Shown here: positions 11,110 through 21,791 of the stretch, piece after piece
Layout: each line of letters starts with the position of its first letter
How positions within the stretch are numbered: position 1 is the first letter of the stretch
Origin: Hydrangea macrophylla
Lineage: Eukaryota; Streptophyta; Magnoliopsida; Cornales; Hydrangeaceae
Direction: 5' to 3'
Assembly (NCBI GenBank): GCA_033977485.1
Contig: CM066988.1
Coordinates: 72,097,169-72,161,168, forward strand
Length of the DNA stretch: 64,000 nt
Notes under the pieces: model-generated
The model's database searches: none
The model's input: only the letters and a program-made list of their open reading frames with translations
What the model was told of the DNA's origin: nothing
Program-made: the position numbers and the translations under genes

Positions 11110-11889
11110 TCAGTAGTCATTCACGTCTGATCCATATAAGGGAGCTTCATCCACGAAGGAAAAATCCCACTCCTCGACCATCATCTCCTCGTCGTCCTCC
11201 TCGTCGTCCTCCTCCTCTATAGCGTCTATTGCTGGCTCAGCAGCATTAGCAGCTGCAGCGGCAAATCCCTCGGCTATAGCAATAGCCTCTGCTAGCTCGA
11301 CCTCTCCTATAATGAATCCCTCTGGCTGTGCAGCTATTCCTGCTACCAAATCTGCTGCCCTATTGACAATAGTTGCCATCTGAAATATAGGCCCTGCTAG
11401 TAACTCAGGTATAACTACCTCCTCAAGTCCCTCATCTTCAGCATCATTATCTACCTCTGGTACAATATCTCCTCCGGCTATAACATCCATGTCCGCGGGC
11501 TCTGGGTCCTCGGGATCCTCCTCTGGGTCATCCTCCGGCTCATCATCGTCGTCTACAGGCTCCGCCTCTCCGTCCCCGTCCACATCCTCATCACCAGGCT
11601 CTATGTCCTCAACAGGATCCTCGTCGTCCTCTATTGGCTCGGGCTCCGCTGGCTCTGGCACTAGTGCTACTGGTACAGGTGCTGGTGGTGCTAGTACTGG
11701 TACTGGTGGTGCTGGTGCTGGTGCTGGTGCTACTACCTGAACTTGTGCAGCCACAGGTACGGGTAGGGGATCAGGCTTTGCTAAGATAGCTCGTAACTCG
11801 ATAACGTCCATCTCTGGCTTGCTCTGGACCAAACGAGCCATCTCGTGATAAATAGCCTCCTGAGTCCTCGCGTAATGGTATGCTTCCAT
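11110..11889 (-). CDS. Acidic extra ORF upstream of gag; function unknown
   Basis: A 259-residue frame between PBS and gag, same strand. Its order is: a helical start (MEAYHYARTQEAIYHEMARL), a Pro/Val/Ala linker from about 38 to 80, a 55-residue Asp/Glu-rich tract, an Ala-rich hydrophobic segment around 165-220, and an acidic tail ending YGSDVNDY. The frame stays open upstream to an ATG at 12078 (MDPSFHKFVDDPYGGH) except for one TAG at 11956-11958, so the ancestral ORF was probably about 322 codons. No family is recognised. Extra ORFs in plant gypsy elements are known but usually sit after pol or, in Ogre, before gag. A Ser/Gly-rich frame on the opposite strand is its shadow. Confidence 0.7.
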   Translation of the reverse strand: MEAYHYARTQEAIYHEMARLVQSKPEMDVIELRAILAKPDPLPVPVAAQVQVVAPAPAPAPPVPVLAPPAPVPVALVPEPAEPEPIEDDEDPVEDIEPGDEDVDGDGEAEPVDDDDEPEDDPEEDPEDPEPADMDVIAGGDIVPEVDNDAEDEGLEEVVIPELLAGPIFQMATIVNRAADLVAGIAAQPEGFIIGEVELAEAIAIAEGFAAAAANAAEPAIDAIEEEDDEEDDEEMMVEEWDFSFVDEAPLYGSDVNDY

Positions 11890-12198
11890 ACGAATCTCAG
11901 TAGGGTGAGTACGTCCAGTAACATACAGGGCTGTCCATACATCCTCCTCTAGGTACTAGCTGGCTGTACGGCGTATGCGCTCGTAATAAGACTCTGGGTC
12001 AGCCGGATCTACAGTGTCCCCATGAATCACGTGGCCTCCATAGGGGTCATCCACAAACTTATGAAAGCTTGGATCCATGCTAACCTGCAAGGAAACTATC
12101 TAACGTCAGAATAACAAACTTATCTTAATACTCATATCTTAAATACTAGAAATAGATGGTGGGGGACAATCAGCGAGCACGTCTAAGTAAAACCTAGT

Positions 12199-12210
12199 GC
12201 TCTGATACCA
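12199..12210 (-). other. Primer binding site, initiator tRNA-Met type
   Basis: The reverse complement reads TGGTATCAGAGC, the common plant retrotransposon PBS complementary to the 3' end of initiator tRNA-Met. It lies 8 nt inside the end of the 5' LTR and confirms the minus orientation. Confidence 0.9.
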
Positions 12211-12520
12211 AAAATCCTGTCACGCCCCGGAGCAGCAGAAATTAGCAGGAAATAAAATTTTCCTTTCTGGGTCCGTAAGTCATGACCAGTTACGTTAACT
12301 GATTGTCCACAAACACTAGATAAATAAAAGAGTAACTCAAACGGAAGCGCAAACTGAATATATACATCAACCGATTACTAGCTATTACATCAGAGTTTGT
12401 AGTTATCAAAAGATAAAGAACAAAAGAGCTTAAGGCGTTAGACGCCGTTTACAACTTATTAGCACGAAAGGACAAAAGTCTATAAAGAACAACTAAGTCT
12501 TCTTTCTTGAAGTCGCGCCT

Positions 12521-12616
12521 CTAACTGGCGTAGCCGTGACCTTCAGCATAGTAGGCTTCCCCTTCGTAAGCTCCTTCCAGATAGTCCTCTTCTGGACAAT
12601 CATATCCTGTATAGTC
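12521..12616 (-). other. Acidic Tyr-rich coding block in the 5' LTR
   Basis: The same 31-codon open block as at 3963-4058. One of the visible differences between the copies is a synonymous GCC/GCT change. In the 5' LTR it lies downstream of the predicted transcription start, so it is inside the element RNA, about 300 nt before the PBS. Confidence 0.6.
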
Positions 12617-13527
12617 TAGACATGGGAATGTCCAGGGCGTAGTATGCCGTTAGCTTTAATAAAAGCTAAGTGAGCGTTCTAACCGAACACTCCTAATATA
12701 AAATATGTATTCAAAAGTACACCACGGCTGGTTACGATGATTGAATGAATTATAATTAGACCGTGCATGAAACTATGCATCGTCGATATATTCGACTTCA
12801 CTCGACTTAACCTCCGACTTACTTAACTTTGTTACATTACCAGTGTAACGCCGTTGGCTTAGAGTGACTCGCCCAGTGGGTCGAGCTATGGTTACTTTAC
12901 TATCGTTGTCTGCCCCTCCGTGGCCATAGTAGTAATCTCGCTTTACAAGCTAACCATGTACTCTAGGTCCTCGGAACCTTGCCTTATGAATATCGTCGCC
13001 GGTTTGCGAAACGGTTACTTTACTATCGTTGGTCGTCGCGACTGCAGTAGTAATCTCGCCTTACAGGCTAACCGTGTTTATTCATTTCTCGATGTATTCT
13101 TATCAACATGGTTACTTTGCTATCGTGTTTGCCTCTTCGTGGCCATAGTAGCAATCATCACCGGCATGCGATCTTGTAATTCCATTTGACAGTACCAACT
13201 CACTACATATCAACTTTCAGACCTCCGCGGTCGACTTACACGTACGTCCAAATGCATACGAACTTGGTCTCCGCGACCGTTCGACTCTATACTCGTACAC
13301 GTCGACTTGACGTCACGACACTGACTCCTATATGAGGTGTATCATATGTTATGCACGAGGTACAAGTTAATTAAACATGTACTATTTTATTCTTGAAATA
13401 AAGTACGGATCCGAAACTCGTAGTATTGTATGTTGAAGCATGAGGCTAACCGAAATAAATAATAATAATAAACAGAACTAATTACCACACGTTAACATGG
13501 AGTTAACCCGACTGATAATGAACATAA

Positions 13528-13598
<71 letters not shown>

Positions 13599-14169
13599 GG
13601 AGATAATGTGTTCGGGGTGCAACATATTAATATGAGGTTAACCGGAAGGTGATAATAATAATATTAGCAATAATATTATTAATATTAATAATGATATTAA
13701 TAATAATAGTGGAATAATATGTTCAGGGTATAACATATTAAAAGCTGAAGTTAAATCCATAATAATAATAATGATAATAATAATAACAATAATAATAACA
13801 ATAATAATATCATTATTATTAATGGGATAACAAAACGGATATTAATATGTTCAGGGTACATGTATTAATCACGAGGTTAACTGGACCATAATAATAATAA
13901 GCGGAAAATAATAAACATAATAATAATAATAAATATTATTATAATAACAACATTTATAATATGGACCTGGGTTAGGGACACCACATGTTAAAATATGAGT
14001 TTTAACGACTAACTAATAAGATAGCAATAGTAATAATAAATAGTAGTAGCGATAATAACAATAATAATATAATCATAATACGGACCTAGATTAGGGGCAT
14101 CACATGTTAAGTACAAAATTTTTAAATAATAATAAAGGAAAGATAACATGGGCATTAATCTAATATACC

Positions 14170-14189
14170 AAGTGAGTTAGGAACTCACC
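14170..14189 (-). promoter_or_regulatory. GTGAGTT palindrome, possible 5' splice site, in the transcribed leader
   Basis: The minus strand reads CGGTGAGTTCCTAACTCACT: an inverted repeat that contains a good 5' splice-site match (GGTGAGTT). It is about 100 nt downstream of the predicted transcription start. Counterparts lie at 5621-5640, and in the solo LTRs at 38315-38334 (palindrome kept, donor altered) and 49103-49123 (donor kept). A splicing role is inferred. Confidence 0.4.
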
Positions 14190-14312
14190 GTGGGTTTAAG
14201 GTCGCGATGTGACACAAGGGGTAAGTTTCCTTTCTTTTCTCTCTTTTCTCTCTCTCGGACTAACTCTCTCTATATTTTTTTTTCCTTTCTTCTAAACCCA
14301 AATGGGAGCCCT

Positions 14313-14320
14313 TATTTATA
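14313..14320 (-). promoter_or_regulatory. TATA box of the chromovirus 5' LTR
   Basis: The reverse complement reads CCTATAAATAAGGG. A CT/GA-rich leader follows at the expected distance. The same site is at 5764-5771 in the 3' LTR. It would drive the minus-strand gag-pol transcript, starting near 14285. Confidence 0.6.
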
Positions 14321-14883
14321 GGGGAGGGGGATTGGGTTTATATAATATATGTATATATATATTACACACACACATATTATATAAATATAACACAAACAAC
14401 ACACACACATGCATCTCTACATACACTGCCACACGCCACACACAGCACACACAAGACACACATGCATACAAATACACTACACTCTCCACACATTCATACA
14501 CCTCACCCTACACTTGTCACTCACACAATTTATGCACACAACACCTCACCCTTACCCCTACACACTAGCCAACACCTCACCCAACACTTGTCACTCACAC
14601 AATTTATGCACACAACACCTCACCCTTACCCCTACACACTAGCCAACACCTCACCCAACACTTGTCACTCACACAAGCACTCACTCACTTACTCAAGTCG
14701 GCACACACCCACACAAATGCTAAGGGTTGTTTGGGGGGTTGGTTTAGGGTACACACATGGTTGGGCAACACAGGTATAATTATGGGTTCAAAAATAATAT
14801 TTAATGGCAGTGAAAATCTTATAATTACTGTTTGGGACTGGAAATTATATTAATAAAATATAATAAAAATTACAGGTATTACA

Positions 14884-15450
14884 AAACTCATCAATTCACT
14901 TATTGAAAAATTCATTTGATTCATATTATAGTTAAGTTTAAATTTAGTGAATGATGGCAACATCGAATTGAAGATTATATCAACTTGGGTCTGTGCATTG
15001 ATGTTGGCACCTAGGGTCTCCAGTTCATTCAAATAACCAATCATTTTTAAAACATATTCTTTGACTGGAGTCCCTTCCGACATCTTCGTACTCATTATCT
15101 TCTGCATGGCAACCTGTCTGCAGGTCTGCCATGTTCCCCAAACATCTCTTTTAGGAATTTGATAATGGCACTGGTAGAATCATTCGACTAGTATTGGTGT
15201 TGCAATACATTAGCCATAGAGGCCAATATGTAACAACGAGCCATCCTATTCGACTTCTTCTACTTGTCAAACTCACGTCTAGCAGCAGCTAAAACATTTA
15301 CAGGAGGTTCTTCAGGGCATGGGGTGATGAGGACATATATGTAATCCTTTGCAGTTAAAACACAAGGTTACGTTTCCATTCAATATAGTTGTTTCCAATT
15401 AACTTTTGTGTAAGTATGGTGGCAAGAGGACTAAATGTAGATCTAGACAT
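14884..15450 (-). pseudogene. Copia gag, N-terminal part, interrupted by the chromovirus
   Basis: Starts at ATG 15450 (MSRSTFSPLATI). Frames are broken by several stops and shifts. Its distal part, MIGYLNELETLGANI ... FKLNYNMNQMNFSISEL, matches the + strand copia gag at 23919-24100 almost residue for residue, which defines both as one family (UBN2/gag-polypeptide type of Ty1/copia). The chromovirus inserted at 14884; gag continues at 3659. Confidence 0.85.
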
Positions 15451-17096
15451 AATGATTTACTGAAAAAATCAATAGACAATAAATATGGATATCAAAATTT
15501 GACAGCCTGAAATATAAGAATCCTTAAAACTCTTATTTTAAAACAAAGTCGTCGGAATATCAAAATGAAAGAGTAAAGCCTCCATGTGGCGGTCAATACT
15601 CGATCTTTCGATTAATCATGACTTGTCCGCTATGCAACTCTTGCAAAATAAGTTATGACTCCCGAACCTATTTGATCTCTAAGTTTCTGAATAATGCCTC
15701 GTGTGGGATTCGTTATCCACAACTTAGCTAGTGTATACCATTAACTAAGATCCAATCACAACCGCCTCAAGTAGTGCTTTCGTGTGGTGGTCACCCTATA
15801 ACACGTCTGATTGATCCTATCCATAGGAAGTTCACATCTAGTACCCAATGAGTAGTGTATCCTCCGTGTGGAATGATCACCCCTGGCGAGGTGACATAGA
15901 ATGCACTACTCATCTTACAATGAATTATTAATGGAAGACCATGGGTGTTGTAATAAGACCATCTCCCACTTGATTTAATAAATAAGGATTTTGCTTTTTG
16001 AGAAAAATTATTTCTACACATTACCCATAAACATCCAATGTTTATTAATGCATTGCAACGATTTTTGAATTTTATTTTAGAAACTTGTTTTAGTGCATGC
16101 AAGTAGTAACAATATAAATAAATGCTAATCACAAACAAGCACATAAAACAAGAAACTAAAATAAAAATTAAGGTATTCAAACCATGCCTCTATCTCCCAT
16201 GGCTCTGTCTCTATAGAATCTCCTTCTTGGTTTGATCGCCTCCAGTTCCATCTTCATGAACAACAGCTTGCTCCCCCATCTTCATGGATTCTCTAATTCT
16301 ATTACATTGGTCCTATGCTTCTTTTGAAACTTACAATTTATCTAGAAATAGAAAACAATAATAAAATAAAAGGCTAGGGAAACCAATGCGACCTTCTTAT
16401 TCATAGGATTGAAGTCGCAATGCCCTTTACATTTTCCTTAAAACCAAACCAAAATAAATACAACAAACACCAATCTCAAATATTTAAATATAGAATTTAA
16501 AAGAAAGACTTGGTGCCATGGGAGATAGTGGACTAATCTTGCTGCAAAAGGGTTAGTCGTACGCACATCTATGCATATATAATAAATATATGTGATTATT
16601 GGAACCTCTAATTGATTCACATGGTACATAAATTCTTTACGTAATAAAGTAGAACTTAAAATAGCATCTCATTTTTCTGTCACACTTCGATCGATCAACA
16701 AAGGCTCGATCGAACGAAACTCCGATCGATGGAACATAGTTTAATTGATTGAACTTTCAATTTCACATAATGTTTTGAAAAATTTATAGAGCAATATGAA
16801 ATTAAACTATACAATTTTAAAACCTTTTAAAACTGTGAAAAGAACACCTAGACAGAGAATCTGTCTTGATCGATTGAAAGTTGTTCAATTGCTTGAGAAC
16901 AGAGAGGTTCGAGCAATCAAACTTAATTTGATCGATTGAACCCACCATGCATCTAATGGAATAACAGAGTTGTATTCTGCTGCAAGACTGCTGCAAAAAT
17001 AGATCTGTGATGATGCAGTTTCAAAACTAGTCCTAAAATTAACATATAAATCAAAATTAGTGTTCCAAAATGCATCTATAGATCCAAACAAGTGTG
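15451..17096 (-). other. Leader between PBS and gag of the minus-strand copia
   Basis: About 1.65 kb without a domain-bearing ORF. It aligns in reverse orientation with the leader of the + strand copia (21792-23506): shared pieces include the CATGGGAGA region, the cassette around CCTAGTTAATG/CATTAACTAAGATCC, and several ATCGATTGAA motifs. Known copia families of this kind have long untranslated leaders. The short open frames here are not conserved between the two copies. Confidence 0.7.
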
Positions 17097-17108
17097 GCTC
17101 TGATACCA
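17097..17108 (-). other. PBS of the minus-strand copia
   Basis: The reverse complement is TGGTATCAGAGC, the initiator tRNA-Met primer site, 2 nt inside the end of the LTR at 17111. Confidence 0.88.
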
Positions 17109-17110
17109 AT

Positions 17111-18621
17111 TGTAGAAAAAAAATAGGTTTAAAATTTATTTAAATGCACAATGGAAAGATCAAGTTATAAAAATTTATTGGTAGCCCGGATCTACTACTC
17201 GTTAACTCTATAGATGCGTACAAGAGGGGACAAGAATTATACCTTTGTGTCTTGAACCCAATTCTGAAACCTTCAACCTTCTTGATGATGTAGTAGCCTC
17301 CACTAGGTTGTCTTCACCATTATGACTCCTATGGATGCTTACCAGAAGGACTAGGGTTAGTGGGAACCCTATTATAGAGGATAAAGAAGGTTTGGCAACC
17401 CTCAATAGTTTCTGTAGCTTTCTGGGCAATAAAATGATGATTAGCAATATCCTGTACGCAGCTGCCCTATTTATAGATTTTCAAACTGACTTTAAGCCTT
17501 TGATCGATCGAAGTGGCTTTAATTGATCGAACCTTCGATCGATTGAAGGTTCTTCAATCGATTGAACTTATCTAGACTTCAATCGATCGAAACACTTTCG
17601 ATCGGTTAAACTTGTCTTGACAAGATCCTCAAGTGCCCTTCCAAGCATCTTAGTGGAGCTAAGAGTAGAACCTCCTACACTCTTTATTGTTGGCTCAAGC
17701 CAGTTATTAATTCCCATGATCAAACTCTTTGATCAGCAAACTAACCAATTGATCAGTTAACTCTTACTCCACTATAAAATGATAACTGAACTCCAACGCA
17801 AAAGAACATATCCGAAGGAATAACTAGACTTGTATGGTGTACTAATGTCCCTTTACCGTCAGCATTAATAATCATATTCAGGTAGTCGGATAACTGTTAT
17901 TGTCAACTTAAATCATGATTACTTCTTGTATTCCTTGAGTCCCATTCACCCCTCATGATTACCAAACATGTTGATAACTACTTATCAACAAGACTGCAGT
18001 TTCTCAGTAACCAACTTGGTGACATTCTCAAGGGAATGCTTATTTTATATGAGAGGGTAGATTCTATCTTGACACTACATGTTCACAACCCTATGAACAT
18101 GACATACCCAAGATACCCAAGTGTTGATCTTTTATAGACCTCACTAATTGGTAAATCAAAGCAATCATATCCATAGTTTGTGTTCATAATCGTCTCAAGA
18201 TTGAGAACACGTACCTTATACAAGTTATGAGTTCCTATCGACTATTGACAGCCTTAAGCGTTAATAGGAAAGCTCAGGTCCGTCAATGCACTATAAGCAC
18301 TAGCATATTAACTAAGATTTAAACTCTAGTGATTGAGATTCATCACTCTATCTAATGGTTGTTAATTATGCTATAGTGTAAACCTGATAAGATATCCAGT
18401 CTCATCATCCACTAGGACAAATTCTAAGTATTAAAGAATAGTAGTTCGAATCTCACTTGTATGTATCTCATACACACACACGAATAACTTACTATGATTC
18501 TTAAGGATTAACAGTTATCACATGAAAGAAGCATACACTAAGAAATGTAAAGCTGATATCCATATATTAAAATGCTAATGTCTCATACATAAAGTAATAG
18601 TTTGAGGGCACATACCCAACA
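17111..18621 (-). mobile_element. 5' LTR of the minus-strand copia element
   Basis: About 1.51 kb. On the minus strand it starts TGTTGGGTATGTGCCCTCA and ends in CTACA next to the PBS. It is homologous to the + strand copia LTR at 20332-21777, including the ATCGATTGAA cluster (17495-17610 here) and the block around CTGACGGTAAAGGGACATTAG. The element's remaining parts are gag at 14884-15450 and 3489-3659; its 3' end is outside the window. Confidence 0.88.
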
Positions 18622-20331
18622 AGAACTCTATATGTTGGGCTTTCGATTTAAAAATGGAAGATCTCCATGTGTGGGACTTCTAGATTTTAGAGATCATGAA
18701 AACCTCCAGGAGATGATTTTGATTTAAAGTTTAGATAATCTCAATTGTGGGTGTGAAATGTGAGGTTTGGATCCATCAGGAACGCGATCTCCTGGTCCTG
18801 CAAACCATAGGAATCATAAGCTAAAGACCTATATGAAGGGGTTGAAGGCCCCTATAGCATGGTGCCCTATAGACCGGATGTTGTATTGAGAGTGAGTGTT
18901 TAGAAAATGCACGAAAGGGCCTACGAGAAACATCATTTTACTTCTTAAGAAACCATTACATTAACGTATATAAATCACTGCATCATTGAATTATATGACT
19001 ATATAGGCCATAGTGCTCATGAGCTGTATTTTAAACCATTGTCAAGTGCAATGAATACGGGCAAGGCCCTATAATGATCGGCATGTTTTACACCATGTAA
19101 AGACCCCATATGTGGGGAGTTTTTGTTCTCATGTAATACCTACCTTACTTTGTGTAACTTAGATTAATTTGAAACCTTCATACTTAGGTTTGAATTGCAA
19201 TAGTTACATGTCGAGTATTGCATGTAATATATTCTATTAGTAATTTGGTTATCAGACACTTGTTATTCCGCCTTTTACTAAACTTGGATCCATGTTAGAA
19301 ATGGGGTACATGTTATCCCCCTCATATTTAACTTGCATCCTTGAAATCCAAAAACTTTTTAGGAGTCATTATATTCACGTTGGCATGTAATCGTGGCATC
19401 AGTCACTCTACTTTTGCAAGATTGCATATTACCCGATGTTGTTTGAACCCTTAAGTTTCATCTTCGTTATGCTTGGGTTGAGAGGGTGCTCTATAGTCCT
19501 TACTCCCTCTTTCTATGGTTATGAATCATTCATTTAGTAGTAAAATTATGTGAGTATAGAGGTTGTGCTGTAGATTACTCTATTGCTAAGATATAGTCTA
19601 CTGGACATGGGCCCAATTGACTGGATTCATCAAGTTGATAGAATCGGATTTTCCCTATTTCCAATGCAATTGACTAAATTCCCTAGATAGTCGATTGGAT
19701 TTACCCTTGGAGATTTTTGAGCTCTCTGTAAATGTAAAAATAATCAACTGGGTGTCTTTAGTCGATTAGATTTTTACTACCCCCTTGCAAACGTGGTCGA
19801 CTAGACATTCTACTAGCCGACTAGATCACGCCTTTCCAAAAATGGGCTCTTTATACTTTCAAAAACAATCAATCAGACCTACTACCAGTCGACTAGATCA
19901 GTCTTTTTCAATAAGTATTCTCTGCATCTCAAAAACCAGTCGACCGATGCCTCGATTAGTCTAATGGATCTGTAGTTTTTCAATGATCTTGTTCTAAACA
20001 TGTTTTAAAGAGATTATTGACTTACTTATTCACCTTAACCCCCCATTTTTGGTATTTGGGGCTTTACGATGCAACTGTTACTTATTCCATTCAAATTAAT
20101 GGTTTTATACTTGGGAGCCCTAATTTGAAGGATAAAATTACTCTCTTGCCCATAAAAGTCTGGTTAAAAGAAAAATAAGTCATAGATCATTTTTTTTGGG
20201 TCAACCACATGACCTATACCAAGAAAAAAATAAAATATATCAAAGATTCTTTCTCACTCAATTCAAAATCAAATGTTTCCGCTTAAACAAATTGAAGTAA
20301 AAAATTTTGCTCTTAACATTATTATGAAGAC
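18622..20331. other. Unassigned 1.7 kb between two inverted copia elements
   Basis: No ORF with a recognisable domain, no LTR ends and no terminal inverted repeats were found. The stretch 19580-19990 holds at least eight copies of short near-palindromes such as AGTCGACTAGAT and AGTCGATTGGAT. It could be old LTR sequence of an unrecognised element. Confidence 0.6.
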
Positions 20332-21777
20332 TATTGGGATCATGCCCTCAAACCCGGTCTTTATGTATTTGACGTTTGACATTTCATATATGGATGTCAT
20401 ATTTACATTTCATTATGTATGTGTCATGAGATGATTGATGTAGTCCATGATTATCATAGTAGGTAATTCATGTATGTATAAGATACATACAAGAGAGATA
20501 TGAATTACTATTTGATACTTAGAACTTGTCATAGTGGATGATGAGTTTGGATATCTCATCAAGTATACACTGTAGAATTATTAACTACCATTGAATGGAG
20601 TGATGAATCTCATTCACTAGAATGTGACTCTTAGTTAATATGCTAGTTCTTATATTCCATTGACAGACCATGAGATTCCTATTGACATATAAAACTATCA
20701 ACAACTGATAGGAACTCATAACTTGTATAAGGTACGTGTTCTCAATCTTGAGACAATTGTGGACATAGACTATGGATGTGACTACTTTGACTTACCAATC
20801 AGTGAGGTCTTACAAGATCAACACCTGGGTATCTTGGGTATGTCATATTCATAGTGTAGTGAACATATATTGTCAAGACAGAATCTACCCTCTGATAAAG
20901 AGTAATTTCTTTGAGAATGTCACCAAGTTGATTACTGAGAACTGCAGTCTTGTTGATAAGTAGTTATTAACATATTTGGTAATCATGACAGGTGAATGGA
21001 ACTTAAGGAATGGAAGATATAATCATAATTCAGGTTGACAGTAACAGTTATCCTATTACCTAGAAATGATTATGAATGCTGACGGTAGAGGGACATTAGT
21101 ATGCCATACAGGTTTAGCTATCACTTCGAATTTGTACTTTTGTGTTAGAGGGTAGTTATCGTTTTATAGTGGAGTGAACGTAAACTGATTAATTGGTTAA
21201 TTCGCTAATCAAAGAGTTTGATCATGGGAATTAACAACTAGTCTGAGCCAACAATAAAGAACCTAGGAGGTCCCACTCTTAGCTATATAAGAATGCTTCG
21301 AGAGGCATATGAGGATGTTGGTTCGATTGGTTGAACAAGGTTCGATCAATTGAAGTCAAGTTTAGCTCGATCGATCGAACTAGTTTCGATCGATTGAACT
21401 CTAAAGTCAGTTTAGAAATTTATAAATAGGGCAGCTATGTACAGAAAGAAGTTGAACGTTGTTTTTATTAACACAAAGCTGTGGGAACTATTTTAGGGTT
21501 TCCTTAGCCTTCTTTTCCTCACTATTTGTGTACCCACCAACCCTAGTCCCTCCAAGAGCATTCACAGGAGACATAAGGGTGAAGATTACCTAGTAGGAGC
21601 AATAAAGGAAGAAGTCTAATTTAGAATTGGGTTTAAGACCACAAGGTAATACTCTTGTCCCCTCTCCCTACGCATCTATGGAATTGATAAGTAGAAGCTC
21701 CAGGCTACCAATAAAAGTTTTAAACATGTTTTTCTGCTGCGAATAAGATTTAAAGTTTTTGAAACCTAAATCCTACA
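20332..21777 (+). repeat. 5' LTR of the + strand copia
   Basis: Starts TATTGGGATCATGCCCTCA (the related copy has TGTTGGG, so the second base has mutated) and ends TCCTACA next to the PBS. ATCGATCGAA-type motifs cluster at 21315-21400. Confidence 0.88.
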
Positions 21778-21779
21778 AT

Positions 21780-21791
21780 TGGTATCAGAGC
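21780..21791 (+). other. PBS of the + strand copia
   Basis: TGGTATCAGAGC, 2 nt after the LTR end: initiator tRNA-Met primer site. Confidence 0.9.

Larger units (their letters stand above)
3660..14883 (-). mobile_element. Complete Tekay/Del-type chromovirus (Ty3/gypsy)
   Basis: An 11.2 kb element on the minus strand. Flanks are a perfect 5-bp duplication AAACT (3655-3659 and 14884-14888). LTRs are 2675 and 2665 bp, start TGTAATACC and end GCGTGACA. In minus-strand order: 5' LTR, PBS for initiator tRNA-Met, an acidic extra ORF, gag with two CCHC knuckles, protease, RT, RNase H, integrase, chromodomain, PPT and 3' LTR. By-eye comparison of the LTRs shows about 15 substitutions, most of them C/T or G/A, plus microsatellite length change, so insertion is recent relative to the copia around it. 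The chromodomain and gag style point to the Tekay/Del clade. Confidence 0.95.
12219..14883 (-). repeat. 5' LTR of the chromovirus
   Basis: Near-identical to 3660-6334. On the minus strand it starts TGTAATACC at 14883 and ends GTGACA at 12219, followed by the PBS. From the TATA box position U3 is about 600 bp, and the transcribed R-U5 part is unusually long, about 2 kb. It carries the acidic coding block at 12521-12616 and the GTGAGTT palindrome at 14170-14189. Confidence 0.95.

Noticed and set aside
11489..11740. Ser/Gly-rich + strand ORF
   Set aside because: It is the opposite strand of the Asp/Glu/Pro-coding tract of the pre-gag ORF; the composition follows from that.
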